Shown here in pieces: positions 47,894 through 60,400 of a stretch of DNA of 64,000 nucleotides (position 1 is the first letter of the stretch; each line of letters opens with the position of its first letter). A program made the translations under genes and the position numbers. The notes beneath the pieces are model-generated. The model worked only from the letters and a program-made list of their open reading frames with translations. It ran no database searches and was not told the origin of the DNA. This DNA comes from Rallus limicola. Taxonomy: Eukaryota > Chordata > Aves > Gruiformes > Rallidae. Location: NCBI GenBank assembly GCA_022605955.1, contig JAKCOZ010000610.1, positions 48,115 through 112,114 of the forward strand, written 5' to 3'.

Positions 47894-50208
47894 GGTAAGA
47901 AGGAACATACCTGCTACCTCCTACAGTGCTTTTCTCGGCCCTAGCAGACTGCAGTTCAAAACATGCTAAACGTCCAGCAATAACTCCCAAAGTAAAGAAG
48001 CTAGGACTGAAAGGCATAGCTTGTATGAAACCTCCTAACAGGACACACAAGCAGACCCTGTCACTTTGGCTCTCAGCCTTTTCCTTTGCCTGGAAAGAGG
48101 GAACATGCCTGGAACCTCATACGGTGCTTTTCTCGGCCCTAGCAGACTGCAGTTCAAAACATGCTAAACGTCCAGCAATAACTCCCAAAGTAAAGAAGCT
48201 AGGCATGAAAGGCATAGCTTGTCTGAAACCTCCTAACAGGACACACAAGCAGACCCTGTCACTTTGGCTCTCAGCCTTTTCCTTTGCCTGGAAAGAAGGA
48301 ACATACCTGCTACCTCCTACAGTGCTTTTCTCGGCCCTAGCAGACTGCAGTTCAAAACATGCTAAACGTCCAGCAATAACTCCCAAAGTAAAGAAGCTAG
48401 GCATGAAAGGCATAGCTTGTCTGAAACCTTATAACAGGACACACAAGCAGACCCTGTCACTTTGGCTCTCAGCCTTTTCCTTTGCCTGGAAAGAGGGAAC
48501 ATGCCTGGAACCTCCTACGGTGCTTTTCTCGGCCCTAGAAGACTGCAGTTCAAAACTTGCTAAACGTCCAGCAATAACTCCCAAAGTAAAGAAGCTAGGA
48601 CTGAAAGGCATAGCTTGTCTGAAACCTCCTAACAGGACACACAAGCAGACCCTGTCACTTTGGCTCTCAGCCTTTTCCTTTGCCTGGAAAGAGGGAACAT
48701 GCCTGGAACCTCCTACGGTGCTTTTCTCGGCCCTAGCAGACTGCAGTTCAAAACATGCTAAACGTCCAGCAATAACTCCCAAAGTAAAGAAGCTAGGACT
48801 GAAAGGCATAGCTTGTCTGAAACCTCCTAACAGGACACACAAGCAGACCCTGTCACTTTGGCTCTCAGCCTTTTCCTTTGCCTGGAAAGAGGGAACATGC
48901 CTGGAAGCTCCTACAGTGCTTTTCTCGGCCCTAGCAGACTGCAGTTCAAAACTTGCTAAACGTCCAGCAATAACTCCCAAAGTAAAGAAGCTAGGACTGA
49001 AAGGCATAGCTTGTCTGAAACCTCCTAACAGGACACACAAGCAGACCCTGTCACTTTGGCTCTCAGCCTTTTCCTTTGCCTGGAAAGAGGGAACATGCCT
49101 GGAACCTCCTACGGTGCTTTTCTCAGCCCTAGCAGACTGCAGTTCAAAACATGCTAAACGTCCAGCAATAACTCCCAAAGTAAAGAAGCTAGGACTGAAA
49201 GGCATAGCTTGTCTGAAACCTCCTAACAGGACACACAAGCAGACCCTGTCACTTTGGCTCTCAGCCTTTTCCTTTGCCTGGAAAGAGGGAACATGCCTGG
49301 AACCTCCTACGGTGCTTTTCTCGGCCCTAGCAGACTGCAGTTCAAAACATGCTAAACGTCCAGCAATAACTCCCAAAGTAAAGAAACTAGGACTGAAAGG
49401 CATAGCTTGTATGAAACCTCCTAACAGGACACTCAAGCAGACCCTGTCACTTTGGCTCTCAGCCTTTTCCTTTGCCTGGAAAGAAGGAACATGCCTGGAA
49501 GCTCCTACAGTGCTTTTCTCGGCCCTAGCAGACTGCAGTTCAAAACTTGCTAAACGTCCAGCAATAACTCCCAAAGTAAAGAAGCTAGGACTGAAAGGCA
49601 TAGCTTGTCTGAAACCTCCTAACAGGACACACAAGCAGACCCTGTCACTTTGGCTCTCAGCCTTTTCCTTTGCCTGGAAAGAGGGAACATGCCTGGAACC
49701 TCCTACGGTGCTTTTCTCGGCCCTAGCAGACTGCAGTTCAAAACATGCTAAACGTCCAGCAATAACTCCCAAAGTAAAGAAGCTAGGACTGAAAGGCATA
49801 GCTTGTCTGAAACCTCCTAACAGGACACACAAGCAGACCCTGTCACTTTCGCTCTCAGCCTTTTCCTTTGCCTGGAAAGAGGGAACATGCCTGGAAGCTC
49901 CTACGGTGCTTTTCTCGGCCCTAGCAGACTGCAGTTCAAAACATGCTAAACGTCCAGCAATAACTCCCAAAGTAAAGAAGCTAGGCATGAAAGGCATAGC
50001 TTGTCTGAAACCTCCTAACAGGACACACAAGCAGACCCTGTCACTTTGGCTCTCAGCCTTTTCCTTTGCCTGGAAAGAAGGAACATACCTGCTACCTCCT
50101 ACAGTGCTTTTCTCGGCCCTAGCAGACTGCAGTTCAAAACATGCTAAACGTCCAGCAATAACTCCCAAAGTAAAGAAGCTAGGCATGAAAGGCATAGCTT
50201 GTCTGAAA
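47894..50208 (-). repeat. Higher-order repeat zone C, copy 2 and shortened derivatives
   Basis: This begins as an exact 15-monomer partner of 44924-47893 but is then shortened: CTTTCGCTCTCAG comes back after 11 monomers (49849) rather than 15. CCTTATAACAGG recurs after 9 monomers (50209), then 10 (52189), then 56 (63277). The GTAAGAAGG variant is not repeated. The order of subtypes around each CCTTATAACAGG is kept: CCCTAGAAGACTGC follows at about 50319 as at 45566 and 48536. I read this as several rounds of unequal exchange within one 15-monomer block. Confidence 0.75.
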
Positions 50209-53200
50209 CCTTATAACAGGACACACAAGCAGACCCTGTCACTTTGGCTCTCAGCCTTTTCCTTTGCCTGGAAAGAGGGAACATGCCTGGAACCTCCTAC
50301 GGTGCTTTTCTCGGCCCTAGAAGACTGCAGTTCAAAACTTGCTAAACGTCCAGCAATAACTCCCAAAGTAAAGAAGCTAGGACTGAAAGGCATAGCTTGT
50401 CTGAAACCTCCTAACAGGACACACAAGCAGACCCTGTCACTTTGGCTCTCAGCCTTTTCCTTTGCCTGGAAAGAGGGAACATGCCTGGAACCTCCTACGG
50501 TGCTTTTCTCGGCCCTAGCAGACTGCAGTTCAAAACATGCTAAACGTCCAGCAATAACTCCCAAAGTAAAGAAGCTAGGACTGAAAGGCATAGCTTGTCT
50601 GAAACCTCCTAACAGGACACACAAGCAGACCCTGTCACTTTGGCTCTCAGTATTTTCCTTTGCCTGGAAAGAGGGAACATGCCTGGAACCTCCTACGGTG
50701 CTTTTCTCAGCCCTAGCAGACTGCAGTTCAAAACATGCTAAACGTCCAGCAATAACTCCCAAAGTAAAGAAGCTAGGACTGAAAGGCATAGCTTGTCTGA
50801 AACCTCCTAACAGGACACACAAGCAGACCCTGTCACTTTGGCTCTCAGCCTTTTCCTTTGCCTGGAAAGAGGGAACATGCCTGGAACCTCCTACGGTGCT
50901 TTTCTCGGCCCTAGCAGACTGCAGTTCAAAACATGCTAAACGTCCAGCAATAACTCCCAAAGTAAAGAAGCTAGGACTGAAAGGCATAGCTTGTCTGAAA
51001 CCTCCTAACAGGACACACAAGCAGACCCTGTCACTTTGGCTCTCAGCCTTTTCCTTTGCCTGGAAAGAGGGAACATGCCTGGAACCTCCTACGGTGCTTT
51101 TCTCGGCCCTAGCAGACTGCAGTTCAAAACATGCTAAACGTCCAGCAATAACTCCCAAAGTAAAGAAGCTAGGCATGAAAGGCATAGCTTGTCTGAAACC
51201 TCCTAACAGGACACACAAGCAGACCCTGTCACTTTGGCTCTCAGCCTTTTCCTTTGCCTGGAAAGAGGGAACATGCCTGGAAGCTCCTACAGTGCTTTTC
51301 TCGGCCCTAGCAGACTGCAGTTCAAAACTTGCTAAACGTCCAGCAATAACTCCCAAAGTAAAGAAGCTAGGACTGAAAGGCATAGCTTGTCTGAAACCTC
51401 CTAACAGGACACACAAGCAGACCCTGTCACTTTGGCTCTCAGCCTTTTCCTTTGCCTGGAAAGAGGGAACATGCCTGGAACCTCCTACGGTGCTTTTCTC
51501 AGCCCTAGCAGACTGCAGTTCAAAACATGCTAAACATCCAGCAATAACTCCCAAAGTAAAGAAGCTAGGACTGAAAGGCATAGCTTGTCTGAAACCTCCT
51601 AACAGGACACACAAGCAGACCCTGTCACTTTGGCTCTCAGCCTTTTCCTTTGCCTGGAAAGAGGGAACATGCCTGGAAGCTCCTACGGTGCTTTTCTCGG
51701 CCCTAGCAGACTGCAGTTCAAAACATGCTAAACGTCCAGCAATAACTCCCAAAGTAAAGAAGCTAGGACTGAAAGGCATAGCTTGTCTGAAACCTCCTAA
51801 CAGGACACACAAGCAGACCCTGTCACTTTGGCTCTCAGCCTTTTCCTTTGCCTGGAAAGAAGGAACATGCCTGGAAGCTCCTACGGTGCTTTTCTCGGCC
51901 CTAGCAGACTGCAGTTCAAAACATGCTAAACGTCCAGCAATAACTCCCAAAGTAAAGAAGCTAGGACTGAAAGGCATAGCTTGTCTGAAACCTCCTAACA
52001 GGACACACAAGCAGACCCTGTCACTTTGGCTCTCAGCCTTTTCCTTTGCCTGGAAAGAAGGAACATACCTGCTACCTCCTACAGTGCTTTTCTCGGCCCT
52101 AGCAGACTGCAGTTCAAAACATGCTAAACGTCCAGCAATAACTCCCAAAGTAAAGAAGCTAGGCATGAAAGGCATAGCTTGTCTGAAACCTTATAACAGG
52201 ACACACAAGCAGACCCTGTCACTTTGGCTCTCAGCCTTTTCCTTTGCCTGGAAAGAGGGAACATGCCTGGAACCTCCTACGGTGCTTTTCTCGGCCCTAG
52301 CAGACTGCAGTTCAAAACATGCTAAACGTCCAGCAATAACTCCCAAAGTAAAGAAGCTAGGCATGAAAGGCATAGCTTGTCTGAAACCTCCTAACAGGAC
52401 ACACAAGCAGACCCTGTCACTTTGGCTCTCAGCCTTTTCCTTTGCCTGGAAAGAGGGAACATGCCTGGAACCTCCTACGGTGCTTTTCTCGGCCCTAGCA
52501 GACTGCAGTTCAAAACATGCTAAACGTCCAGCAATAACTCCCAAAGTAAAGAAGCTAGGACTGAAAGGCATAGCTTGTCTGAAACCTCCTAACAGGACAC
52601 ACAAGCAGACCCTGTCACTTTGGCTCTCAGCCTTTTCCTTTGCCTGGAAAGAGGGAACATGCCTGGAACCTCCTACGGTGCTTTTCTCGGCCCTAGCAGA
52701 CTGCAGTTCAAAACATGCTAAACGTCCAGCAATAACTCCCAAAGTAAAGAAGCTAGGACTGAAAGGCATAGCTTGTCTGAAACCTCCTAACAGGACACAC
52801 AAGCAGACCCTGTCACTTTGGCTCTCAGCCTTTTCCTTTGCCTGGAAAGAGGGAACATGCCTGGAAGCTCCTACAGTGCTTTTCTCGGCCCTAGCAGACT
52901 GCAGTTCAAAACTTGCTAAACGTCCAGCAATAACTCCCAAAGTAAAGAAGCTAGGACTGAAAGGCATAGCTTGTCTGAAACCTCCTAACAGGACACACAA
53001 GCAGACCCTGTCACTTTGGCTCTCAGCCTTTTCCTTTGCCTGGAAAGAGGGAACATGCCTGGAACCTCCTACGGTGCTTTTCTCAGCCCTAGCAGACTGC
53101 AGTTCAAAACATGCTAAACGTCCAGCAATAACTCCCAAAGTAAAGAAGCTAGGACTGAAAGGCATAGCTTGTCTAAAACCTCCTAACAGGACACACAAGC

Positions 53201-53850
53201 AGACCCTGTCACTTTGGCTCTCAGCCTTTTCCTTTGCCTGGAAAGAGGGAACATGCCTGGAACCTCCTACGGTGCTTTTCTCGGCCCTAGCAGACTGCAG
53301 TTCAAAACATGCTAAACGTCCAGCAATAACTCCCAAAGTAAAGAAGCTAGGACTGAAAGGCATAGCTTGTATGAAACCTCCTAACAGGACACACAAGCAG
53401 ACCCTGTCACTTTGGCTCTCAGCCTTTTCCTTTGCCTGGAAAGAGGGAACATGCCTGGAACCTCCTACGGTGCTTTTCTCGGCCCTAGCAGACTGCAGTT
53501 CAAAACATGCTAAACGTCCAGCAATAACTCCCAAAGTAAAGAAGCTAGGCATGAAAGGCATAGCTTGTCTGAAACCTCCTAACAGGACACACAAGCAGAC
53601 CCTGTCACTTTGGCTCTCAGCCTTTTCCTTTGCCTGGAAAGAGGGAACATGCCTGGAAGCTCCTACGGTGCTTTTCTCGGCCCTAGCAGACTGCAGTTCA
53701 AAACATGCTAAACGTCCAGCAATAACTCCCAAAGTAAAGAAGCTAGGACTGAAAGGCATAGCTTGTCTGAAACCTCCTAACAGGACACACAAGCAGACCC
53801 TGTCACTTTGGCTCTCAGCCTTTTCCTTTGCCTGGAAAGAGGGAACATGC

Positions 53851-56800
53851 CTGGAAGCTCCTACGGTGCTTTTCTCGGCCCTAGCAGACTGCAGTTCAAA
53901 ACATGCTAAACGTCCAGCAATAACTCCCAAAGTAAAGAAGCTAGGACTGAAAGGCATAGCTTGTCTGAAACCTCCTAACAGGACACACAAGCAGACCCTG
54001 TCACTTTGGCTCTCAGCCTTTTCCTTTGCCTGGAAAGAGGGAACATGCCTGGAACCTCCTACGGTGCTTTTCTCGGCCCTAGCAGACTGCAGTTCAAAAC
54101 ATGCTAAACGTCCAGCAATAACTCCCAAAGTAAAGAAGCTAGGACTGAAAGGCATAGCTTGTCTGAAACCTCCTAACAGGACACACAAGCAGACCCTGTC
54201 ACTTTGGCTCTCAGCCTTTTCCTTTGCCTGGAAAGAGGGAACATGCCTGGAACCTCCTACGGTGCTTTTCTCGGCCCTAGCAGACTGCAGTTCAAAACAT
54301 GCTAAACGTCCAGCAATAACTCCCAAAGTAAAGAAGCTAGGACTGAAAGGCATAGCTTGTCTGAAACCTCCTAACAGGACACACAAGCAGACCCTGTCAC
54401 TTTGGCTCTCAGCCTTTTCCTTTGCCTGGAAAGAGGGAACATGCCTGGAAGCTCCTACAGTGCTTTTCTCGGCCCTAGCAGACTGCAGTTCAAAACTTGC
54501 TAAACGTCCAGCAATAACTCCCAAAGTAAAGAAGCTAGGACTGAAAGGCATAGCTTGTCTGAAACCTCCTAACAGGACACACAAGCAGACCCTGTCACTT
54601 TGGCTCTCAGCCTTTTCCTTTGCCTGGAAAGAGGGAACATGCCTGGAACCTCCTACGGTGCTTTTCTCAGCCCTAGCAGACTGCAGTTCAAAACATGCTA
54701 AACGTCCAGCAATAACTCCCAAAGTAAAGAAGCTAGGACTGAAAGGCATAGCTTGTCTGAAACCTCCTAACAGGACACACAAGCAGACCCTGTCACTTTG
54801 GCTCTCAGCCTTTTCCTTTGCCTGGAAAGAGGGAACATGCCTGGAACCTCCTACGGTGCTTTTCTCGGCCCTAGCAGACTGCAGTTCAAAACATGCTAAA
54901 CGTCCAGCAATAACTCCCAAAGTAAAGAAGCTAGGACTGAAAGGCATAGCTTGTCTGAAACCTCCTAACAGGACACACAAGCAGACCCTGTCACTTTGGC
55001 TCTCAGCCTTTTCCTTTGCCTGGAAAGAGGGAACATGCCTGGAACCTCCTACGGTGCTTTTCTCGGCCCTAGCAGACTGCTGTTCAAAACATGCTAAACG
55101 TCCAGCAATAACTCCCAAAGTAAAGAAGCTAGGCATGAAAGGCATAGCTTGTCTGAAACCTCCTAACAGGACACACAAGCAGACCCTGTCACTTTGGCTC
55201 TCAGCCTTTTCCTTTGCCTGGAAAGAGGGAACATGCCTGGAAGCTCCTACGGTGCTTTTCTCGGCCCTAGCAGACTGCAGTTCAAAACATGCTAAACGTC
55301 CAGCAATAACTCCCAAAGTAAAGAAGCTAGGCATGAAAGGCATAGCTTGTCTGAAACCTCCTAACAGGACACACAAGCAGACCCTGTCACTTTGGCTCTC
55401 AGCCTTTTCCTTTGCCTGGAAAGAAGGAACATACCTGCTACCTCCTACAGTGCTTTTCTCGGCCCTAGCAGACTGCAGTTCAAAACATGCTAAACGTCCA
55501 GCAATAACTCCCAAAGTAAAGAAGCTAGGCATGAAAGGCATAGCTTGTCTGAAACCTCCTAACAGGACACACAAGCAGACCCTGTCACTTTGGCTCTCAG
55601 CCTTTTCCTTTGCCTGGAAAGAGGGAACATGCCTGGAAGCTCCTACGGTGCTTTTCTCGGCCCTAGCAGACTGCAGTTCAAAACATGCTAAACGTCCAGC
55701 AATAACTCCCAAAGTAAAGAAGCTAGGACTGAAAGGCATAGCTTGTCTGAAACCTCCTAACAGGACACACAAGCAGACCCTGTCACTTTGGCTCTCAGCC
55801 TTTTCCTTTGCCTGGAAAGAGGGAACATGCCTGGAACCTCCTACGGTGCTTTTCTCGGCCCTAGCAGACTGCAGTTCAAAACATGCTAAACGTCCAGCAA
55901 TAACTCCCAAAGTAAAGAAGCTAGGACTGAAAGGCATAGCTTGTCTGAAACCTCCTAACAGGACACACAAGCAGACCCTGTCACTTTGGCTCTCAGCCTT
56001 TTCCTTTGCCTGGAAAGAGGGAACATGCCTGGAACCTCCTACGGTGCTTTTCTCGGCCCTAGCAGACTGCAGTTCAAAACATGCTAAACGTCCAGCAATA
56101 ACTCCCAAAGTAAAGAAGCTAGGACTGAAAGGCATAGCTTGTCTGAAACCTCCTAACAGGACACACAAGCAGACCCTGTCACTTTGGCTCTCAGCCTTTT
56201 CCTTTGCCTGGAAAGAGGGAACATGCCTGGAAGCTCCTACAGTGCTTTTCTCGGCCCTAGCAGACTGCAGTTCAAAACTTGCTAAACGTCCAGCAATAAC
56301 TCCCAAAGTAAAGAAGCTAGGACTGAAAGGCATAGCTTGTCTGAAACCTCCTAACAGGACACACAAGCAGACCCTGTCACTTTGGCTCTCAGCCTTTTCC
56401 TTTGCCTGGAAAGAGGGAACATGCCTGGAACCTCCTACGGTGCTTTTCTCAGCCCTAGCAGACTGCAGTTCAAAACATGCTAAACGTCCAGCAATAACTC
56501 CCAAAGTAAAGAAGCTAGGACTGAAAGGCATAGCTTGTCTGAAACCTCCTAACAGGACACACAAGCAGACCCTGTCACTTTGGCTCTCAGCCTTTTCCTT
56601 TGCCTGGAAAGAGGGAACATGCCTGGAACCTCCTACGGTGCTTTTCTCGGCCCTAGCAGACTGCAGTTCAAAACATGCTAAACGTCCAGCAATAACTCCC
56701 AAAGTAAAGAAGCTAGGACTGAAAGGCATAGCTTGTCTGAAACCTCCTAACAGGACACACAAGCAGACCCTGTCACTTTGGCTCTCAGCCTTTTCCTTTG

Positions 56801-57414
56801 CCTGGAAAGAGGGAACATGCCTGGAACCTCCTACGGTGCTTTTCTCGGCCCTAGCAGACTGCTGTTCAAAACATGCTAAACGTCCAGCAATAACTCCCAA
56901 AGTAAAGAAGCTAGGCATGAAAGGCATAGCTTGTCTGAAACCTCCTAACAGGACACACAAGCAGACCCTGTCACTTTGGCTCTCAGCCTTTTCCTTTGCC
57001 TGGAAAGAGGGAACATGCCTGGAAGCTCCTACGGTGCTTTTCTCGGCCCTAGCAGACTGCAGTTCAAAACATGCTAAACGTCCAGCAATAACTCCCAAAG
57101 TAAAGAAGCTAGGCATGAAAGGCATAGCTTGTCTGAAACCTCCTAACAGGACACACAAGCAGACCCTGTCACTTTGGCTCTCAGCCTTTTCCTTTGCCTG
57201 GAAAGAAGGAACATACCTGCTACCTCCTACAGTGCTTTTCTCGGCCCTAGCAGACTGCAGTTCAAAACATGCTAAACGTCCAGCAATAACTCCCAAAGTA
57301 AAGAAGCTAGGCATGAAAGGCATAGCTTGTCTGAAACCTCCTAACAGGACACACAAGCAGACCCTGTCACTTTGGCTCTCAGCCTTTTCCTTTGCCTGGA
57401 AAGAGGGAACATGC
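53851..57414 (-). repeat. Higher-order repeat zone D, two 9-monomer copies
   Basis: Two adjacent 1,782-bp (9 x 198) units look almost identical by eye: 53851-55632 and 55633-57414. Anchors at this offset are CTGGAAGCTCC (53851 and 55633), AAAACTTGCTAAACG (about 54492 and 56274), CTCAGCCCTAG (about 54666 and 56448), CTGCTGTTC, which destroys the PstI site (54-bp neighbourhood of 55081 and 56863), and GAAGGAACATACC (about 55424 and 57206). The CTGCTGTTC variant occurs a third time at 58645, again 1,782 bp on, but the monomers around it no longer match, so the third copy is partial. This is the most homogeneous block in the window and probably the most recent amplification. Confidence 0.88.
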
Positions 57415-60400
57415 CTGGAACCTCCTACGGTGCTTTTCTCGGCCCTAGCAGACTGCAGTTCAAAACATGCTAAACGTCCAGCAATAACTCCCAAAGTAAA
57501 GAAGCTAGGACTGAAAGGCATAGCTTGTCTGAAACCTCCTAACAGGACACACAAGCAGACCCTGTCACTTTGGCTCTCAGCCTTTTCCTTTGCCTGGAAA
57601 GAGGGAACATGCCTGGAACCTCCTACGGTGCTTTTCTCGGCCCTAGCAGACTGCAGTTCAAAACATGCTAAACGTCCAGCAATAACTCCCAAAGTAAAGA
57701 AGCTAGGACTGAAAGGCATAGCTTGTCTGAAACCTCCTAACAGGACACACAAGCAGACCCTGTCACTTTGGCTCTCAGCCTTTTCCTTTGCCTGGAAAGA
57801 GGGAACATGCCTGGAACCTCCTACGGTGCTTTTCTCGGCCCTAGCAGACTGCAGTTCAAAACATGCTAAACGTCCAGCAATAACTCCCAAAGTAAAGAAG
57901 CTAGGCATGAAAGGCATAGCTTGTCTGAAACCTCCTAACAGGACACACAAGCAGACCCTGTCACTTTGGCTCTCAGCCTTTTCCTTTGCCTGGAAAGAGG
58001 GAACATGCCTGGAACCTCCTACGGTGCTTTTCTCGGCCCTAGCAGACTGCAGTTCAAAACATGCTAAACGTCCAGCAATAACTCCCAAAGTAAAGAAGCT
58101 AGGCATGAAAGGCATAGCTTGTCTGAAACCTCCTAACAGGACACACAAGCAGACCCTGTCACTTTGGCTCTCAGCCTTTTCCTTTGCCTGGAAAGAGGGA
58201 ACATGCCTGGAACCTCCTACGGTGCTTTTCTCGGCCCTAGCAGACTGCAGTTCAAAACATGCTAAACGTCCAGCAATAACTCCCAAAGTAAAGAAGCTAG
58301 GCATGAAAGGCATAGCTTGTCTGAAACCTCCTAACAGGACACACAAGCAGACCCTGTCACTTTGGCTCTCAGCCTTTTCCTTTGCCTGGAAAGAGGGAAC
58401 ATGCCTGGAACCTCCTACGGTGCTTTTCTCGGCCCTAGCAGACTGCAGTTCAAAACTTGCTAAACGTCCAGCAATAACTCCCAAAGTAAAGAAGCTAGGA
58501 CTGAAAGGCATAGCTTGTCTGAAACCTCCTAACAGGACACACAAGCAGACCCTGTCACTTTGGCTCTCAGCCTTTTCCTTTGCCTGGAAAGAAGGAACAT
58601 ACCTGCTACCTCCTACAGTGCTTTTCTCGGCCCTAGCAGACTGCTGTTCAAAACATGCTAAACGTCCAGCAATAACTCCCAAAGTAAAGAAGCTAGGCAT
58701 GAAAGGCATAGCTTGTCTGAAACCTCCTAACAGGACACACAAGCAGACCCTGTCACTTTGGCTCTCAGCCTTTTCCTTTGCCTGGAAAGAGGGAACATGC
58801 CTGGAACCTCCTACGGTGCTTTTCTCGGCCCTAGCAGACTGCAGTTCAAAACATGCTAAACGTCCAGCAATAACTCCCAAAGTAAAGAAGCTAGGACTGA
58901 AAGGCATAGCTTGTCTGAAACCTCCTAACAGGACACACAAGCAGACCCTGTCACTTTGGCTCTCAGCCTTTTCCTTTGCCTGGAAAGAGGGAACATGCCT
59001 GGAACCTCCTACGGTGCTTTTCTCGGCCCTAGCAGACTGCAGTTCAAAACATGCTAAACGTCCAGCAATAACTCCCAAAGTAAAGAAGCTAGGCATGAAA
59101 GGCATAGCTTGTCTGAAACCTCCTAACAGGACACACAAGCAGACCCTGTCACTTTGGCTCTCAGCCTTTTCCTTTGCCTGGAAAGAAGGAACATACCTGC
59201 TACCTCCTACAGTGCTTTTCTCGGCCCTAGCAGACTGCAGTTCAAAACATGCTAAACGTCCAGCAATAACTCCCAAAGTAAAGAAGCTAGGCATGAAAGG
59301 CATAGCTTGTCTGAAACCTCCTAACAGGACACACAAGCAGACCCTGTCACTTTGGCTCTCAGCCTTTTCCTTTGCCTGGAAAGAGGGAACATGCCTGGAA
59401 CCTCCTACGGTGCTTTTCTCGGCCCTAGCAGACTGCAGTTCAAAACATGCTAAACGTCCAGCAATAACTCCCAAAGTAAAGAAGCTAGGACTGAAAGGCA
59501 TAGCTTGTCTGAAACCTCCTAACAGGACACACAAGCAGACCCTGTCACTTTGGCTCTCAGCCTTTTCCTTTGCCTGGAAAGAGGGAACATGCCTGGAACC
59601 TCCTACGGTGCTTTTCTCGGCCCTAGCAGACTGCAGTTCAAAACATGCTAAACGTCCAGCAATAACTCCCAAAGTAAAGAAGCTAGGACTGAAAGGCATA
59701 GCTTGTCTGAAACCTCCTAACAGGACACACAAGCAGACCCTGTCACTTTGGCTCTCAGCCTTTTCCTTTGCCTGGAAAGAAGGAACATACCTGCTACCTC
59801 CTACAGTGCTTTTCTCGGCCCTAGCAGACTGCAGTTCAAAACATGCTAAACGTCCAGCAATAACTCCCAAAGTAAAGAAGCTAGGACTGAAAGGCATAGC
59901 TTGTCTGAAACCTCCTAACAGGACACACAAGCAGACCCTGTCACTTTGGCTCTCAGCCTTTTCCTTTGCCTGGAAAGAGGGAACATGCCTGGAACCTCCT
60001 ACGGTGCTTTTCTCGGCCCTAGCAGACTGCAGTTCAAAACATGCTAAACGTCCAGCAATAACTCCCAAAGTAAAGAAGCTAGGCATGAAAGGCATAGCTT
60101 GTCTGAAACCTCCTAACAGGACACACAAGCAGACCCTGTCACTTTGGCTCTCAGCCTTTTCCTTTGCCTGGAAAGAGGGAACATGCCTGGAACCTCCTAC
60201 GGTGCTTTTCTCGGCCCTAGCAGACTGCAGTTCAAAACATGCTAAACGTCCAGCAATAACTCCCAAAGTAAAGAAGCTAGGCATGAAAGGCATAGCTTGT
60301 CTGAAACCTCCTAACAGGACACACAAGCAGACCCTGTCACTTTGGCTCTCAGCCTTTTCCTTTGCCTGGAAAGAAGGAACATGCCTGGAACCTCCTACAG

